The notes under the pieces: generated by a model
Databases searched by the model: none
What the model was told of the DNA's origin: nothing
What the model saw: only the letters and a program-made list of their open reading frames with translations
Origin: Neospora caninum Liverpool
Taxonomy: Eukaryota; Apicomplexa; Conoidasida; Eucoccidiorida; Sarcocystidae
DNA length: 64,000 nucleotides
Direction: 5' to 3'
Assembly (NCBI RefSeq): GCF_000208865.1
Contig: NC_018390.1
Location: forward strand, 5,350,270 to 5,414,269
Part shown: positions 23,622-34,177 of the stretch, in pieces
How the letters are laid out: the number at the start of each line of letters is the position of its first letter
Position numbering within the stretch: position 1 is the first letter of the stretch
Translations under genes and position numbers: made by a program

Positions 23622-25190
23622 TCACGACACGTACTTGCTCATCAACGCGGTCCGGTACTGCGGATCGAAGAACATGCGCGAGCTCACTTGCGAAACATAC
23701 AGCGCGAGGTGCCGAGGCGCCTGATGGAGCCGGAGGCTGGCTTTGCCGGCGGCGAGCATCGTCGCTCCATTCGCCGCACGAGCCACGAAGGCTTCTGCCT
23801 CTTCCAGCAGCGACGCACTTCTCGCGCCTTCTCTGTGAAACACTGGCTGGGTCGTGTAGCACTCTCGCGTCCACACACACCAGAAGGGACACGCGTCTCC
23901 GGGTTCGTGCTCGTCTTCGGTCTGAGCCGTCTCACGCAGTGGCGGGCCAGCAGTCTCCGCCCCGCCGCCGAAAGTCTCCGCACTCTGTCGCGACGGCGCG
24001 CTCTTCGCTTCAGCGACCTGAAAGGCTGGCGAGAGATTCGCACCATTCACACCCAGCGCGGCGGCGCGTTCCCCGTGCGTGCAGCCACTCGACGAAGCTG
24101 GACTGTCTGTACACTCCGCAGCGGCGGAAGGCGATCTGTTTGCGGTCTGCCTTGCGTCCTTGGTCGACGCCGCAGCTGGGTGACCGCGGCAGTCTCCAGA
24201 TCTGCCGAGTTGTCCTGCCTCGCGCGCGGCCTCGCAGGCTTCCCGGCGTGGACCCGCAGAGTCGGTGCTGGCCGTCTGTCCGGACACTAGGGAAGAGGCC
24301 GGCGGCTCCTTGGCGATCCGGTCGCTGAGGAGTTTCGCTCCGGGATCTGCGGCTGCGGTTGGGCGTGACACATGCAGCCGCTCGCCCCCCCTCGACGGAT
24401 CTGCATCGTCCGAGACGCCCCGCCACGCGTCGGCCTCGTTCTCCGTCGCCGCGAGGGCCAGGGCCATGTCCTCGTCATACAGCTGGTGCGCGATCCAGTC
24501 TTCGAGCTCTTTGTTCTGCCGGAGACACCACGCGTCCGGGTTCTCTGGCTCGGCAGATCGCCTCCGTCTCGCGCTGGCTCGTTCCTCTCGCCGTCGCCTG
24601 CGCGTCTCCCTCGCACCTCCTCTCTCCGGGCCCTCCGAGGCTGCAGGTGCGTCGTCTCCACTGGAGAAAGGCGAGGACTCTCTTGCGTCTGGAAGGAGGG
24701 GAAAGGCGAGCAAGCTCGCCGCCGATGGGCCGCAGCTCCCGCTGGCCTCGTCTTCAGTCGACGGCCCCCACGGCAAGGAGACAGGGCCCGGAAAGCCTGA
24801 TCGCCACTCGCCCTCTTGTCCCTTCCTTGAGGAAACAGCGCGTCTGTTCTGCGGCGCTGACGACGGCCTCCAAAGGTACGGGGCGCCTGTCGCCTCCGCG
24901 TGGAACTCCGAATATAAGCCGAAGGATACCAACATTTTCGCCAAGACGGAGCCACACAGGCAAGGCAGGCCGAAGATGGAACAGAAAAGGCCGCCGGCGG
25001 CTCTTTCGACCAAACAGTGCCGGTCGCCGAGAGTTGAATTGCGTCTTTCCGACGACGGAGATTCCAGGGGATGCGAGCAGTTTGGAGACCTCGGAAAGAT
25101 CGAGAGAGCGAACGGGAGCGTGGATGACAAAAACACGGCGTGAAGGGAAACCCGAAGGACGCGGAGAGACGCCACTACACGCAGGTGCAC
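23622..25190 (-). CDS. Unrecognised low-complexity protein (possible exon of a longer gene)
   Basis: A frame of 522 codons is open from 25190 to a stop at 23622. It opens on GTG and the first in-frame ATG is well inside (MLVSFGLY, near residue 86), so the true start is either there or in an upstream exon. A hydrophobic stretch (GGLFCSIFGLPCLCGSVLAK) just before that Met could be a signal anchor or membrane segment. The middle is Ser/Arg/Glu/Ala-rich and disordered. Two parts look ordered: a charged helix near NKELEDWIAHQLYDEDMALA, and the C-terminal 90 residues, rich in aromatic and hydrophobic residues. I recognise no family. The opposite strand also has long open frames because the region is GC-rich, so the coding call rests on the more protein-like C-terminal end. 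Confidence 0.45.
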   Translation of the reverse strand: MHLRVVASLRVLRVSLHAVFLSSTLPFALSIFPRSPNCSHPLESPSSERRNSTLGDRHCLVERAAGGLFCSIFGLPCLCGSVLAKMLVSFGLYSEFHAEATGAPYLWRPSSAPQNRRAVSSRKGQEGEWRSGFPGPVSLPWGPSTEDEASGSCGPSAASLLAFPLLPDARESSPFSSGDDAPAASEGPERGGARETRRRRREERASARRRRSAEPENPDAWCLRQNKELEDWIAHQLYDEDMALALAATENEADAWRGVSDDADPSRGGERLHVSRPTAAADPGAKLLSDRIAKEPPASSLVSGQTASTDSAGPRREACEAAREAGQLGRSGDCRGHPAAASTKDARQTANRSPSAAAECTDSPASSSGCTHGERAAALGVNGANLSPAFQVAEAKSAPSRQSAETFGGGAETAGPPLRETAQTEDEHEPGDACPFWCVWTRECYTTQPVFHREGARSASLLEEAEAFVARAANGATMLAAGKASLRLHQAPRHLALYVSQVSSRMFFDPQYRTALMSKYVS

Positions 25191-25936
25191 ACTTCTAGTC
25201 GTAACTGCATGCTCTACGGCACTCGGTGGACATTCCTATGGAAATCTCAATTTCTCCATTTTCGTTCCACACATCTGCTGGTAGGCGGCCGTTGCGGATC
25301 GCCGCTGCGCCCACCCCCCCACGAGTTACGGCGAAGGGAAAAGGAAGAAAACGTGGTTTTTCGATGCAGTGGAGAGAAACGAAAGACAGGAGGATGACTC
25401 AAGGTCGAGAGGGACTGAAACACGACACCGAAGCGAACGCGAGAGGGCCGAAGCAGCAGGGAATACCCTCCACGTTCACGAGTCCGAGCGGCGCGAAAAC
25501 AACACCAGGCAGTCGACAGAACCAAGAGTTCCAGGAAGCGAGAGAATGCGAAGCAGGTTTGGCGAAAGGAGAGAGAGAACCTCTGAAAGAAGTTGCAGAG
25601 GTTCTGCGAACGAATCAGCCTCTCGGCAAGAAACCGCCCGCCGTCTCAGTCTCGCGTGCCACGGTCTCGGACCACCTTTGACGCCTTCCAGTCCTCGTCC
25701 AAGAGAGGGGTACTTCTTGCCACCCTCTCGTTTGAATGGAAATCAAGAAATTCCATTGGCGAGACGCTCCCTCGTCTCTCGCGCGATCAGCACTGGGAAA
25801 CGAGGAGCTTGACACAAGAAACGCGAGCGGTCACAGAATGTAGCAACCGTCTGCAGGAAGCGGAAGAAACATATTCCACTGTTGCCATAGGTATATATGT
25901 CGATGCACAGATCTCTAGATATACAACATGCCTCTA

Positions 25937-25973
<37 letters not shown>

Positions 25974-27444
25974 GTGGTATGTCATGGATACGTAGACACA
26001 GTATCTAAAGCGCGAACGCGTAAACCGTGAGATGCGTCTTTGAGGGAAAGAGAGTAAAAGCCGAGGAGTTTGGTTGAGCTGAAACTATCCGCTTTTCTCG
26101 CCTCTTGAGAAGCCTCTAGTCTGCAGCCAGGGGGATCGACGCTGCGCATGTGCACACAGCACAACGGGGCGCACGCTGATTCCCTATTTGGAGCAATTCA
26201 CTTTTGAAGGCATCGCTGAACGCTTTAACGCTAGAGAGAGAACAAGAAGATGCGCGGAAGCACTTTGTGCGCCTGTTTCCGGCAAGAATAGAAAATTCAG
26301 TCGTCGGTCGTCCTCGAGTTCCCCTCTTTCAGCACGTGATTTTCGTGGACTTGCCGGTAGCAGCCAACGCGTCGGGCGGCGCGACGCTCCACAACCGCGA
26401 AGAAGAGACAGAATGCTTTCTGGCCTTCGGATTGAAAGGGACATTTCCCTGGAGAGAATGGCAGAAATGCGTCGCGGGGAACCCTTTCAACGGAACTCTT
26501 TCGATCCAGAGACAGCGAGGCTCGCTCGCGCGAACCGCGAAAACATGCAGCGGCGAGCGCGTAGAACCACGCGACAAGAAAGTGCATGCGTTCTGTCTTT
26601 CCCAGTTTCGCGTGCCGTTCCAGTCTCTCTTCCCCGGCTCTGCGTGTCTTTTCTCTGGCCCTCCACTTTGTCGAAAATCGTCGTCCGGCTTTGCGAGCGC
26701 TGACGCCCGGAGTTGGGTTCTGTTGCTTCCGGCGGGTCCAGGGGACAGCGTCGGCAGCGGTTTTTCCCGGAACTGTGTCACGCCTCCGTTTTTGTTTTCG
26801 CGCGAAACACGTTTCACCCTTTGTGTACCCGCCGAACGCCAGCCGGCGCGTGTGCACCTTTTATCGGTTCCAACGGGCTGGAAATCCTCTCGCTGTTGCC
26901 CTCGCGAACCCCCCTTCCTTCGATTTCAAAACCGATTGGCCTGCAACTGAGTTAACTCGGCGTGGCCCGCAGCGCTCCCTGCCCGTCGTTTGTGGTTTTT
27001 CTCCCTTTTTGTCTCGCCTTTCCCACTCGTCGCCCGGCTGGGCGTTTTTTCTTGTCTTGCCTCCACCTGTGCATCTAAAAGTTGATACTCGGTTATATAT
27101 GGTAGTCTCGACGGATCCGTGTTCGGCCGCGACTCCGGCGAAGCCCGCCCCTGGCGAAGCTGGCGATTTCTCGCCTCTGTTTTTGTCCTCTCTACTCGAA
27201 CCATGCTTCCATTTGAAAACCGCACGAGGTCTCGCGCGCGACATCTACCCCCGGCCGCCTGTCTTCACACGCCTCCCCTCACCCGGTAGAGACACTTCTC
27301 CCTTCCCCGCGTCGTCGCGCCTTTGGCAAGTCGAGCGATCGAGAAAACCCGCTGAATTCCGGCAAACTCCGCGCACATCCCTCGTGTTCGTCTCGTCGTT
27401 CTCCGTATCTTCGCCCTCCTTCGCGGTGTCGTCGCCTTCCACTC
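25191..27444. other. Intergenic region between divergent genes, with (TA)n run
   Basis: This sits between the 5' side of the - strand ORF and the first ATG of the choline/ethanolamine kinase. It contains a (TA)n microsatellite at about 25941-25971. Open frames exist on both strands but are compositionally arbitrary. It should contain the kinase promoter and 5' UTR. Confidence 0.45.
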
Positions 27445-28207
27445 ATGACTTGCCACGCCGACTGCCAGCCTCCCCCGCTCCGCGGGAGCGGGGCGTCTCC
27501 GTCTCCGCGCTCGTCTTCAGAGGCCTCGACAGCCGCTGCTCCGCTCTCCTCGCTCTCGTCGAGCAGCATCGAGTGCCCGCAGAACGGCGGAACTGCGCTG
27601 GGTGCATGCGCCCCGGTCTCCGTCCAGGCCTTCCTCGCGTACGAAGTCTCTCGCGAGTCGCACATGATGGCTCGGCGCGAGGCGAGTGAAGCCGCGAAGG
27701 CGCCGGCCCCAGGCAGTGGTCTGCTGGACGGGTTCGAAGAAGAGAAAGGCGAAGCGGCGAGGGCGAGCGCGGAACTCGCAGTAATCCTCCCCAAGGCGAA
27801 GGAAATCGCCGCCCGTCTCGCCGCTGTCCCCCTCGGCGTCGAGTCCGGCCGAGTTGACGCGCTCGATGCAGAGGCCGTCGAAGTCGGATCCACCAACCGC
27901 ATGGTTCGCGTGTGGAACAGAAAAGACCCGAAAAAATCTTGCGCCGTCAAATTCTTCGGTAAGAAATGCAGCCACACACTTGAAAACACTCGCATCACAC
28001 GCCGAGACCATGTGCCTTGTTCAAATATACCAGATATCCACATAGAGGCAGGCAGAGACGGCCCTTTCGAGAGATCCAGTGAAAGATACTCGATGCGACA
28101 CCGAGCGTCAGCCAACCCGTAGGATACTGCGCGCGGCAGATGACGCCTCCCACGAGGAACCACAGACACTCGAATACAGCCGAATCCACCCGCACCTCTT
28201 CCCGTGC

Positions 28208-28256
<49 letters not shown>

Positions 28257-31214
28257 GTATGTATATATATATATATATATAAATGCCGAGGGAGACAGAG
28301 TGAAGACACAGAGGCGTGTGCACATTGCCTCTGGCGTTTTTTGCCAGGGAAGCATACGGGGAAGTACATCAACCGAAATAAGGAACTGCGGCTCCTGAGC
28401 CTGCTGGGAGCTAACGACGTGGGCAAGGAGATTTTTGCAACCTTCGAGGTAAGCGGCAGAGGGACACCAAGTTACCCCACAGGGACTCACGAACGCCTGT
28501 CGCTCGAAAATGGCTGCTCAGTTTTTTGAGGAACGCGCGTCGCTGTGCGGCGTGCCTGCTTAAGCATCTCTGTTTCCGCCAGTATATCTTTCGTGTGCGT
28601 ATCTTTTTCCCGTTTCTCGGTCCCTAGCTGCCTGTCCATCTGCATGTGGTTCGCGTTCGCTGAGTCGATTCCTCGGTTGCCTGCGTCGTTCTCTCGCGAC
28701 TCCCGATGCCGTCTTTCCCGCCGTTTTTCTGGCGAAATGGTTTTTCGCGGCTTTTTCCTGTTATATCAGGAAGGAGGTGGTGGGTTGATTGAAAGCTGGC
28801 TTACGGGGGCAAGTTTGGAGCCGACGGACCTGCTCCGAGAGTCTGCGAAGATTGCGAGCGAGATGGCGCGGATGCATGCAATTGACGCAAAGCCCGAGTG
28901 TCTCTTGGCTTCCACTCCAACTTCTCCAACCTCGAGGCTTTCCGAGCCGACGCGAAGCGAGGCGGACGACGGCGCACCGACCCAGGAGAGCAACTCCGAT
29001 CTCTGGAAATATCTGTGGAAATTCCTCAACCTGTATGTTTCTCAGGCAAACCTTGAGAGTAAAAGAGCGGCGCTCATACTCGCACATATATATATATATA
29101 TATATATGTGTATTTCTCGGAGCAAGCACACCGTGTCCTCTCTATGCAGCGAGGGTTTTCTGGGGGTTTTCTCTCTCTTGTTCGCATACTGTCTGTTCCG
29201 TGGGGGGGTGTATGGATGGGGAGAGAGTGTGCGTCTCTGTCTCTCGAGCCTCGCGGCACCTTTCTCCACCTCATTTCGCTTTGCGTGGTTCCCGTTCTTT
29301 CCGCTTCTGTTGCTTGTTCCCTGCTGTCTTTTCTTTTTCGTCCCGGTCTCTGTCGCCATTCCATTCGCGGCATCTGCCTGTTGCTTCGTTTTCTTGACCA
29401 GGTGCAAAGAAGAGCAAGAGAGTGCGAAGCGTGGCGAGACAGCCGCGGGATCCTCTCCCGACGCGCGTCCAGAGAACGCAGACTGCCCAAGGCGAACTGT
29501 TTTTGCTCGTCGAATTCTTCTGTTCGACTTGGAGATGATCGAGGAGGTAGGACAGAAGACCAGGAATCGTAAAGCGCGGATGCGAGCAAGGCGTTGATGC
29601 TGTGTGCACGGGGAAGCCAAGAGGACATCGCAAACGCTGTCGCACTCCGAACCGTCCAGAAAGTAACCGAAAAAGGGCTGACTCGTCTTCGGCAACGAGA
29701 GACCTCGGGAAAAGGTCGTGGGGAAAAACAGACGCAAACGCTTTTTTGCAGCGGTGTCCGTGCACGCGACACATCCGAAAAACGGAGATCCACAACCTCT
29801 CTCTCTGTGTGTGTCTCTTTCGCCGTCTCTTTCTCTCTCCCTGTCAGTCTTGTTCTCTTTGTCCTTCTATTTCTATCTCTGTCGTGTCGTCGTCGTGTTC
29901 TCTTCCGCTCTCCCTCCCTCTCTCGTCCTCTCTCTTTCTCTCTTTCCCTCCGTCTCTCTCAGTTCCTTTCTCTCTTTCTCTCCGTCTCTCTATGTTCCTC
30001 TCTCTCTCTTTCCCTTTCCGCAACTTCGTGTAAGCATCTCAATTAGAGACACCAGCATTTTTCGTGGTGCTCTTTGTCGATACCGTTGCGCAAGTTCCTG
30101 TGCACTTGGTTTTTTGTCTTCAGCGCCTTCGGCAGCTGCAGGCGCTCGCGAAGGAGGTCCAGTCTCCCATCGTCTTGTGCCACGGTGATCTCCTTTCAGG
30201 AAACATCATCAAAACCGACGAGGGTGCGCGAGGGTTCTTTCCAGGCCTCGGATGCTTTCCATTTCGGCGTTTTCTAGCTCCGTGCCGTTAGTGCGTGGTG
30301 TGCCCCACAGAACGGCGTGGACTGTTCCTCTCGCCATTCCACTTTGCTCCGTCGAGAACTCCGGACGGACTCGCCGCCGTGTCTCTGTGCACTCTCGGGG
30401 CCGTAGCTCGACGCACTCGCGGCTTTCTCGCGTAGATACGTGGTGACTTTTCCATTTGGGATTGTGGCATCGTGGTTTCTGACAGGAGACGTGCGTTTCA
30501 TCGACTTTGACTACTCCGGATTCATGGAGCGTGGCTTCGACATTGCGAACCACTTCGCCGAATATTCAGGTGAGCTGTATGCATTCTGCGCATGCATGCG
30601 CGCAGACTTGCCCGTGTCGCCCAGCCGGGTGTGAGTGGACAGGCTTGAGTGTATGTGCTCCAGACTTCAGGCTCTTCGTTTCTTTCGTGCGCGTGTCGCC
30701 CGCCTGCCTGGGGGTTTGCGTTTATGTCCCGTGGCAGTGACATGCAGTACCGAGGAAGCGTCTCCGTTTCTCTCTGCAGGCGTCGAGTGCGACTTCAGCA
30801 GGTGCCCTACGGAGGCGGAGCGCGACGCCTTCCTGCGAACTTACGTGCGTGCCTTGCGGCTGCGAGAGCGACGAGCACAGGCGGATTCTCCAGCTGCAGA
30901 GAACGGCCAAGACGTGGAGGCAGAAGTCGCGATGCTCCGCCGCGAAATCAAAGTTTTCTTCCCCCTCAGCAACATTCTGTGGGGTAAGATCGAAACACTC
31001 GCATGCACCTATTCTCGTGTATCTACACATGCATGTAGGGAGATGCACGTGGGCAATGCATCTGAGTGTGATTGACGGTGTGTACACCTTCACTACCTGG
31101 GGAATGCACACATGCGAGTTGCATGCGCAGGGGCCTTCTCTAAGATGGGACGCACAGCGTCCATACAGACATGTATATATATATATATATATATGTGAAT
31201 ATGTACACTCAAAC

Positions 31215-31250
<36 letters not shown>

Positions 31251-31488
31251 GAAGCGTTTTACAGATATACACGCTGTGTGCTTTAGATTTTTCTTTCCAC
31301 TGTAAACAAGTATGTTTCCGCGCGTGTGTGTTTCTTGGTGTGTTGGGCTTGAAATCGATGTATCTGGCGGTGCGTTCGGATTTGTCTCCATACGTTGCGC
31401 ATGCACTTGTGTTGTTTTTCTTCGCTTCAGGTTTGTGGGCTCTCATCCAGGCTGTCCACGTGAAGCCGAGGGAGATGAATTACTGGAG
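27445..31488 (+). CDS. Choline/ethanolamine kinase (last exon not resolved)
   Basis: Phosphorylates choline or ethanolamine with ATP, the first Kennedy-pathway step to PC or PE. Exons agree in phase: 27445-27958, 28348-28448, 28770-29032, 29402-29546, 30124-30223, 30486-30569, 30780-30983, 31431-31488, about 490 residues. Family motifs: CAVKFFGKHTGKYINR (nucleotide loop), GLIESW, the catalytic Brenner motif LCHGDLLSGNII, the metal-binding FIDFDYSGFMERGFDIANHF, and WGLWALIQA. The last exon should follow the GTATGC donor at 31489 and encode a short motif of YAxxRF type; I could not place it. Against remembered human sequences, WGLWALIQA is closer to ethanolamine kinase than to choline kinase (GLWSIVQA), a weak hint only. 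An N-terminal Ser/Ala-rich extension of about 120 residues precedes the kinase fold, and two Ser/Glu-rich inserts follow GLIESW. Introns carry (TA)n and CT-rich tracts. Confidence 0.92.
28210..28281. repeat. (TA)n microsatellite in kinase intron
   Basis: About 70 bases of near-pure TA, interrupted by two GTATATGTATG-like variants. Similar TA runs lie at 29085-29107, 31171-31193, 31215-31247, 33518-33590 and 33838-33866, all in introns or the 3' region of the kinase gene. They explain the meaningless Ile/Tyr-rich open frames on both strands here. Confidence 0.95.
29797..30028 (+). repeat. Pyrimidine-rich (CT) tract inside kinase intron
   Basis: Roughly 230 bases are dominated by TCTC, CCTC and TTTC on the + strand. 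They lie within the intron ending at the acceptor before 30124. The tract is far longer than a normal polypyrimidine tract and ends about 95 bases before the exon. It is probably simple-sequence expansion; a splicing role is possible but unproven. Confidence 0.8.
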
Positions 31489-33833
31489 GTATGCTTGTTT
31501 TTTAACAGAAAAACGTGGCAATCTGTCATTTTCCCTCAGTCCAGGCGCTTCCAACGCCCTCCTAAAGCGAGCTACGAGTCCATAGCGGTCCCAGAGGCCG
31601 TCGCGGTCCTTTTGCACCCTTTTAGCATGCGCCGATATGCATCTCTGCATTCTGTCACAGGCGTAAATATTCGTGGCGCAGTTGAGGTAGATCTCTTTCC
31701 ACTGTATCCCGTATTTCTATCGTCCGCGTGCATGCACCTCGCGCAGGCCATCGTGCAGAGAGTCAGGAAGCAATGTGGACTTCCTTTGGTCGATGCACAT
31801 GCAGTATCGCCCCCCTCGTGCGCAGTGTCGGCCTGTGGCGCTGCGTCGAGGCGCGCGTGTGTGGACGCCCTTCAGCGGCTTCTCCACACTTTTCCCTGGA
31901 TGTGCGCGGGGCTCACACGTGTCTTCCAGTCTTCCAGTGCTTGTGGAGCGGCCACGGGACGTTTTATCGGCTGCGGAATGTTCGATGCGCAGATTCGCCC
32001 TGGACCGCCTCACTGCGGCAATTGCGCCGCCGGTGCCGCACTTGTCGTTCTGACGGAAGCGCCGGCGGCCGAGCGCACGCGGTGGAGAACCGCCGCCTCG
32101 TCTGGGGGCCTCGCCGCTGCACGTTTGCAAGGCGTCTGACAACAGTTTCCTGGAGAGGCGCGGGGTTCGGAGGACGCAGGCAAGCGTCCGGGCGCGCAGC
32201 GGGAGCGGCGCTTCTGGAGGGAATGCAGTCCCCGAAAAAGGCTTCACCGTTTTCGGAGACTGCAGAAGTCTCTTCCGGAGAAAGATCAGCGACCTCTCTC
32301 GGTCGAGGGAGAACAGAAGAAGGCCTAACAGGCCTTCGCGATGCCTGCGCCGTGAGGAGGCTGTGTCTTGGAAGAAGTCGTTTTGTGTGGTCTTCTCAAT
32401 GGCATGTCCTTTCCGTGGCAGTGAAATGACGCGCGTGTCGCCAGATCAAGTGCACAACTTCTTGTGAGATGTCAGCCCCTTTTGTGTGATGAGCGCGGCG
32501 AAGTCGCTTTTCGAGGTCCTCGAATCCCCGCGGGGGCGGAGAGCGAAAGGAGCCGAGAAAACGCGTTTTTAGGGAAACAGGGATCGCGGGAACAGGCTCC
32601 GAGTCGCGGGCTTGTTCCGGACGAAAGTCTCCGCTGTTTTCTCTTTGCCGTGAGAAAGATGATTTCCCGCAGCCTCGGGGGAGGCCTGCCGCGCGCTTTT
32701 CCGCCTCCCGTGTGGAGCTGTTCCGCGAGAGCCCAACTTCGGCCCCCCTCTGGCCGCGTTTTTTCCTTGTGCAAACGAAGGGCGCCGAGCGCCTCAGCCT
32801 CAGCGTGCTGGCTCTGGCGTCGAAAACCTCCGATTTTCTCGAGTTCTTCAAGCGTGTCCCTCTCTTCCAGTCTTGCTTTTCCAACGAGTCAGCTTTTCAG
32901 GGAACCGGTCGCGCGGTGTTCCTACGCGTTCCACGCAACTTTGCGCTTTTCCTTCATTTCGCGACCGGAATGTCCGATGCACATCATTTCTTGTATAGAT
33001 CCCCTGTTGGAGGATTGAAGGTGCGTGTGTTTGGGACCGGTCCAGGGGCGTGTGTCCTCCGCATGCGTGGATGTCCGTCGTGAGGTATGTGTGCGCGTAT
33101 TTTTGAATGTGTGTGTGTGGGTATGGCGGTAGGCTAAACACGACTGTCTACACTGGCAGCGAGCAGCCGTGCGCGGGAAGGCGGTTGTGAGGCATGCATG
33201 CGCATGCACTTGCACCTGAAAGTGTGTTCGTGCGAGTTCGAGTTCGCTCCACGTGTTCGATGGGTGGGTCGGGCGGTCAGCACTCCCCTTGATCCGCTTT
33301 TTGAGGCATTGTCCTTTGTCTGCTACAGAAAAACTCGTGTCCAGGTTCTGGAGCGACTCTTGTGAACTGGCGTCGGGTGCGCATTGTAGGCTCGAACAAG
33401 CAAGCGAATGCAGCTGTTGTCTTCGTGCATGCAGTCTGCAACGGACCACAAAATCAATTCAACTGAACGAAAGGCACCCGCGGAAAACAAAACGCAGGCA
33501 CTGACCGAACTCGACATGTAAATATATATATATATATATATATATCTGTATATATATACGTATATATATATATATATATATCTGTATATATATGTGTGTA
33601 TGCGTATGTGTCCAAAAGTATAGATGTCGAGGAACGTCCTGTTTGCCGGCAAGCTTACGCAGGCGTACGCATGCAGATGCAGATAGAGAAGAGGTGTGTG
33701 GAAGACAGATCTAGCTCTAGATACAGATGTGCGTATCTGAACACCAGATGGATTACATAAAGCACATTATGTCATCGAGACAGTAATGTATATATACACA
33801 CTTACACGTTTGTACGCATACAGGAACCTATGC

Positions 33834-33866
<33 letters not shown>

Positions 33867-34177
33867 GTTTTATGTGTGTATCAACTTCCCTCTGTGTAAA
33901 TCTCTGTACAGGGAGATATGTGTCTATCTGTGTCTGCGTGCATGCTCTCGATTACACCCCAGGAATCTCTTTTTTTAGAAAACACACGAGTTGGTAGTCC
34001 AGTCACTCCGAGAAGCTGGGAGAGAGGTCGCGGTGCGATCTCTCCCTCTCCCCGTCCCTCTTTTTCACTGCCTGATGCCACATTCCAGTTTCGTTCTCGT
34101 TTCCACTTCCCCTCGCTTTCCGGGTCTTTCCTGGAGCCTCGCCTCCCTTCGGTCTCTCGAGGCCGAGGGCCGCGCAC
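31489..34177. other. Region between convergent kinase and IspE genes
   Basis: This should hold the unplaced last exon and 3' UTR of the kinase and the 3' UTR of IspE. Several CAG acceptors followed by open frames exist, but none gave a convincing kinase C terminus. (TA)n runs lie at 33518-33590 and 33838-33866. Confidence 0.5.

Noticed and set aside
28079..28529. Ile/Tyr-rich open frames over TA runs (also near 31.2, 33.6, 51.4, 52.3 and 61.1 kb)
   Set aside because: Products of (TA)n and (ACAT)n microsatellites, not genes.
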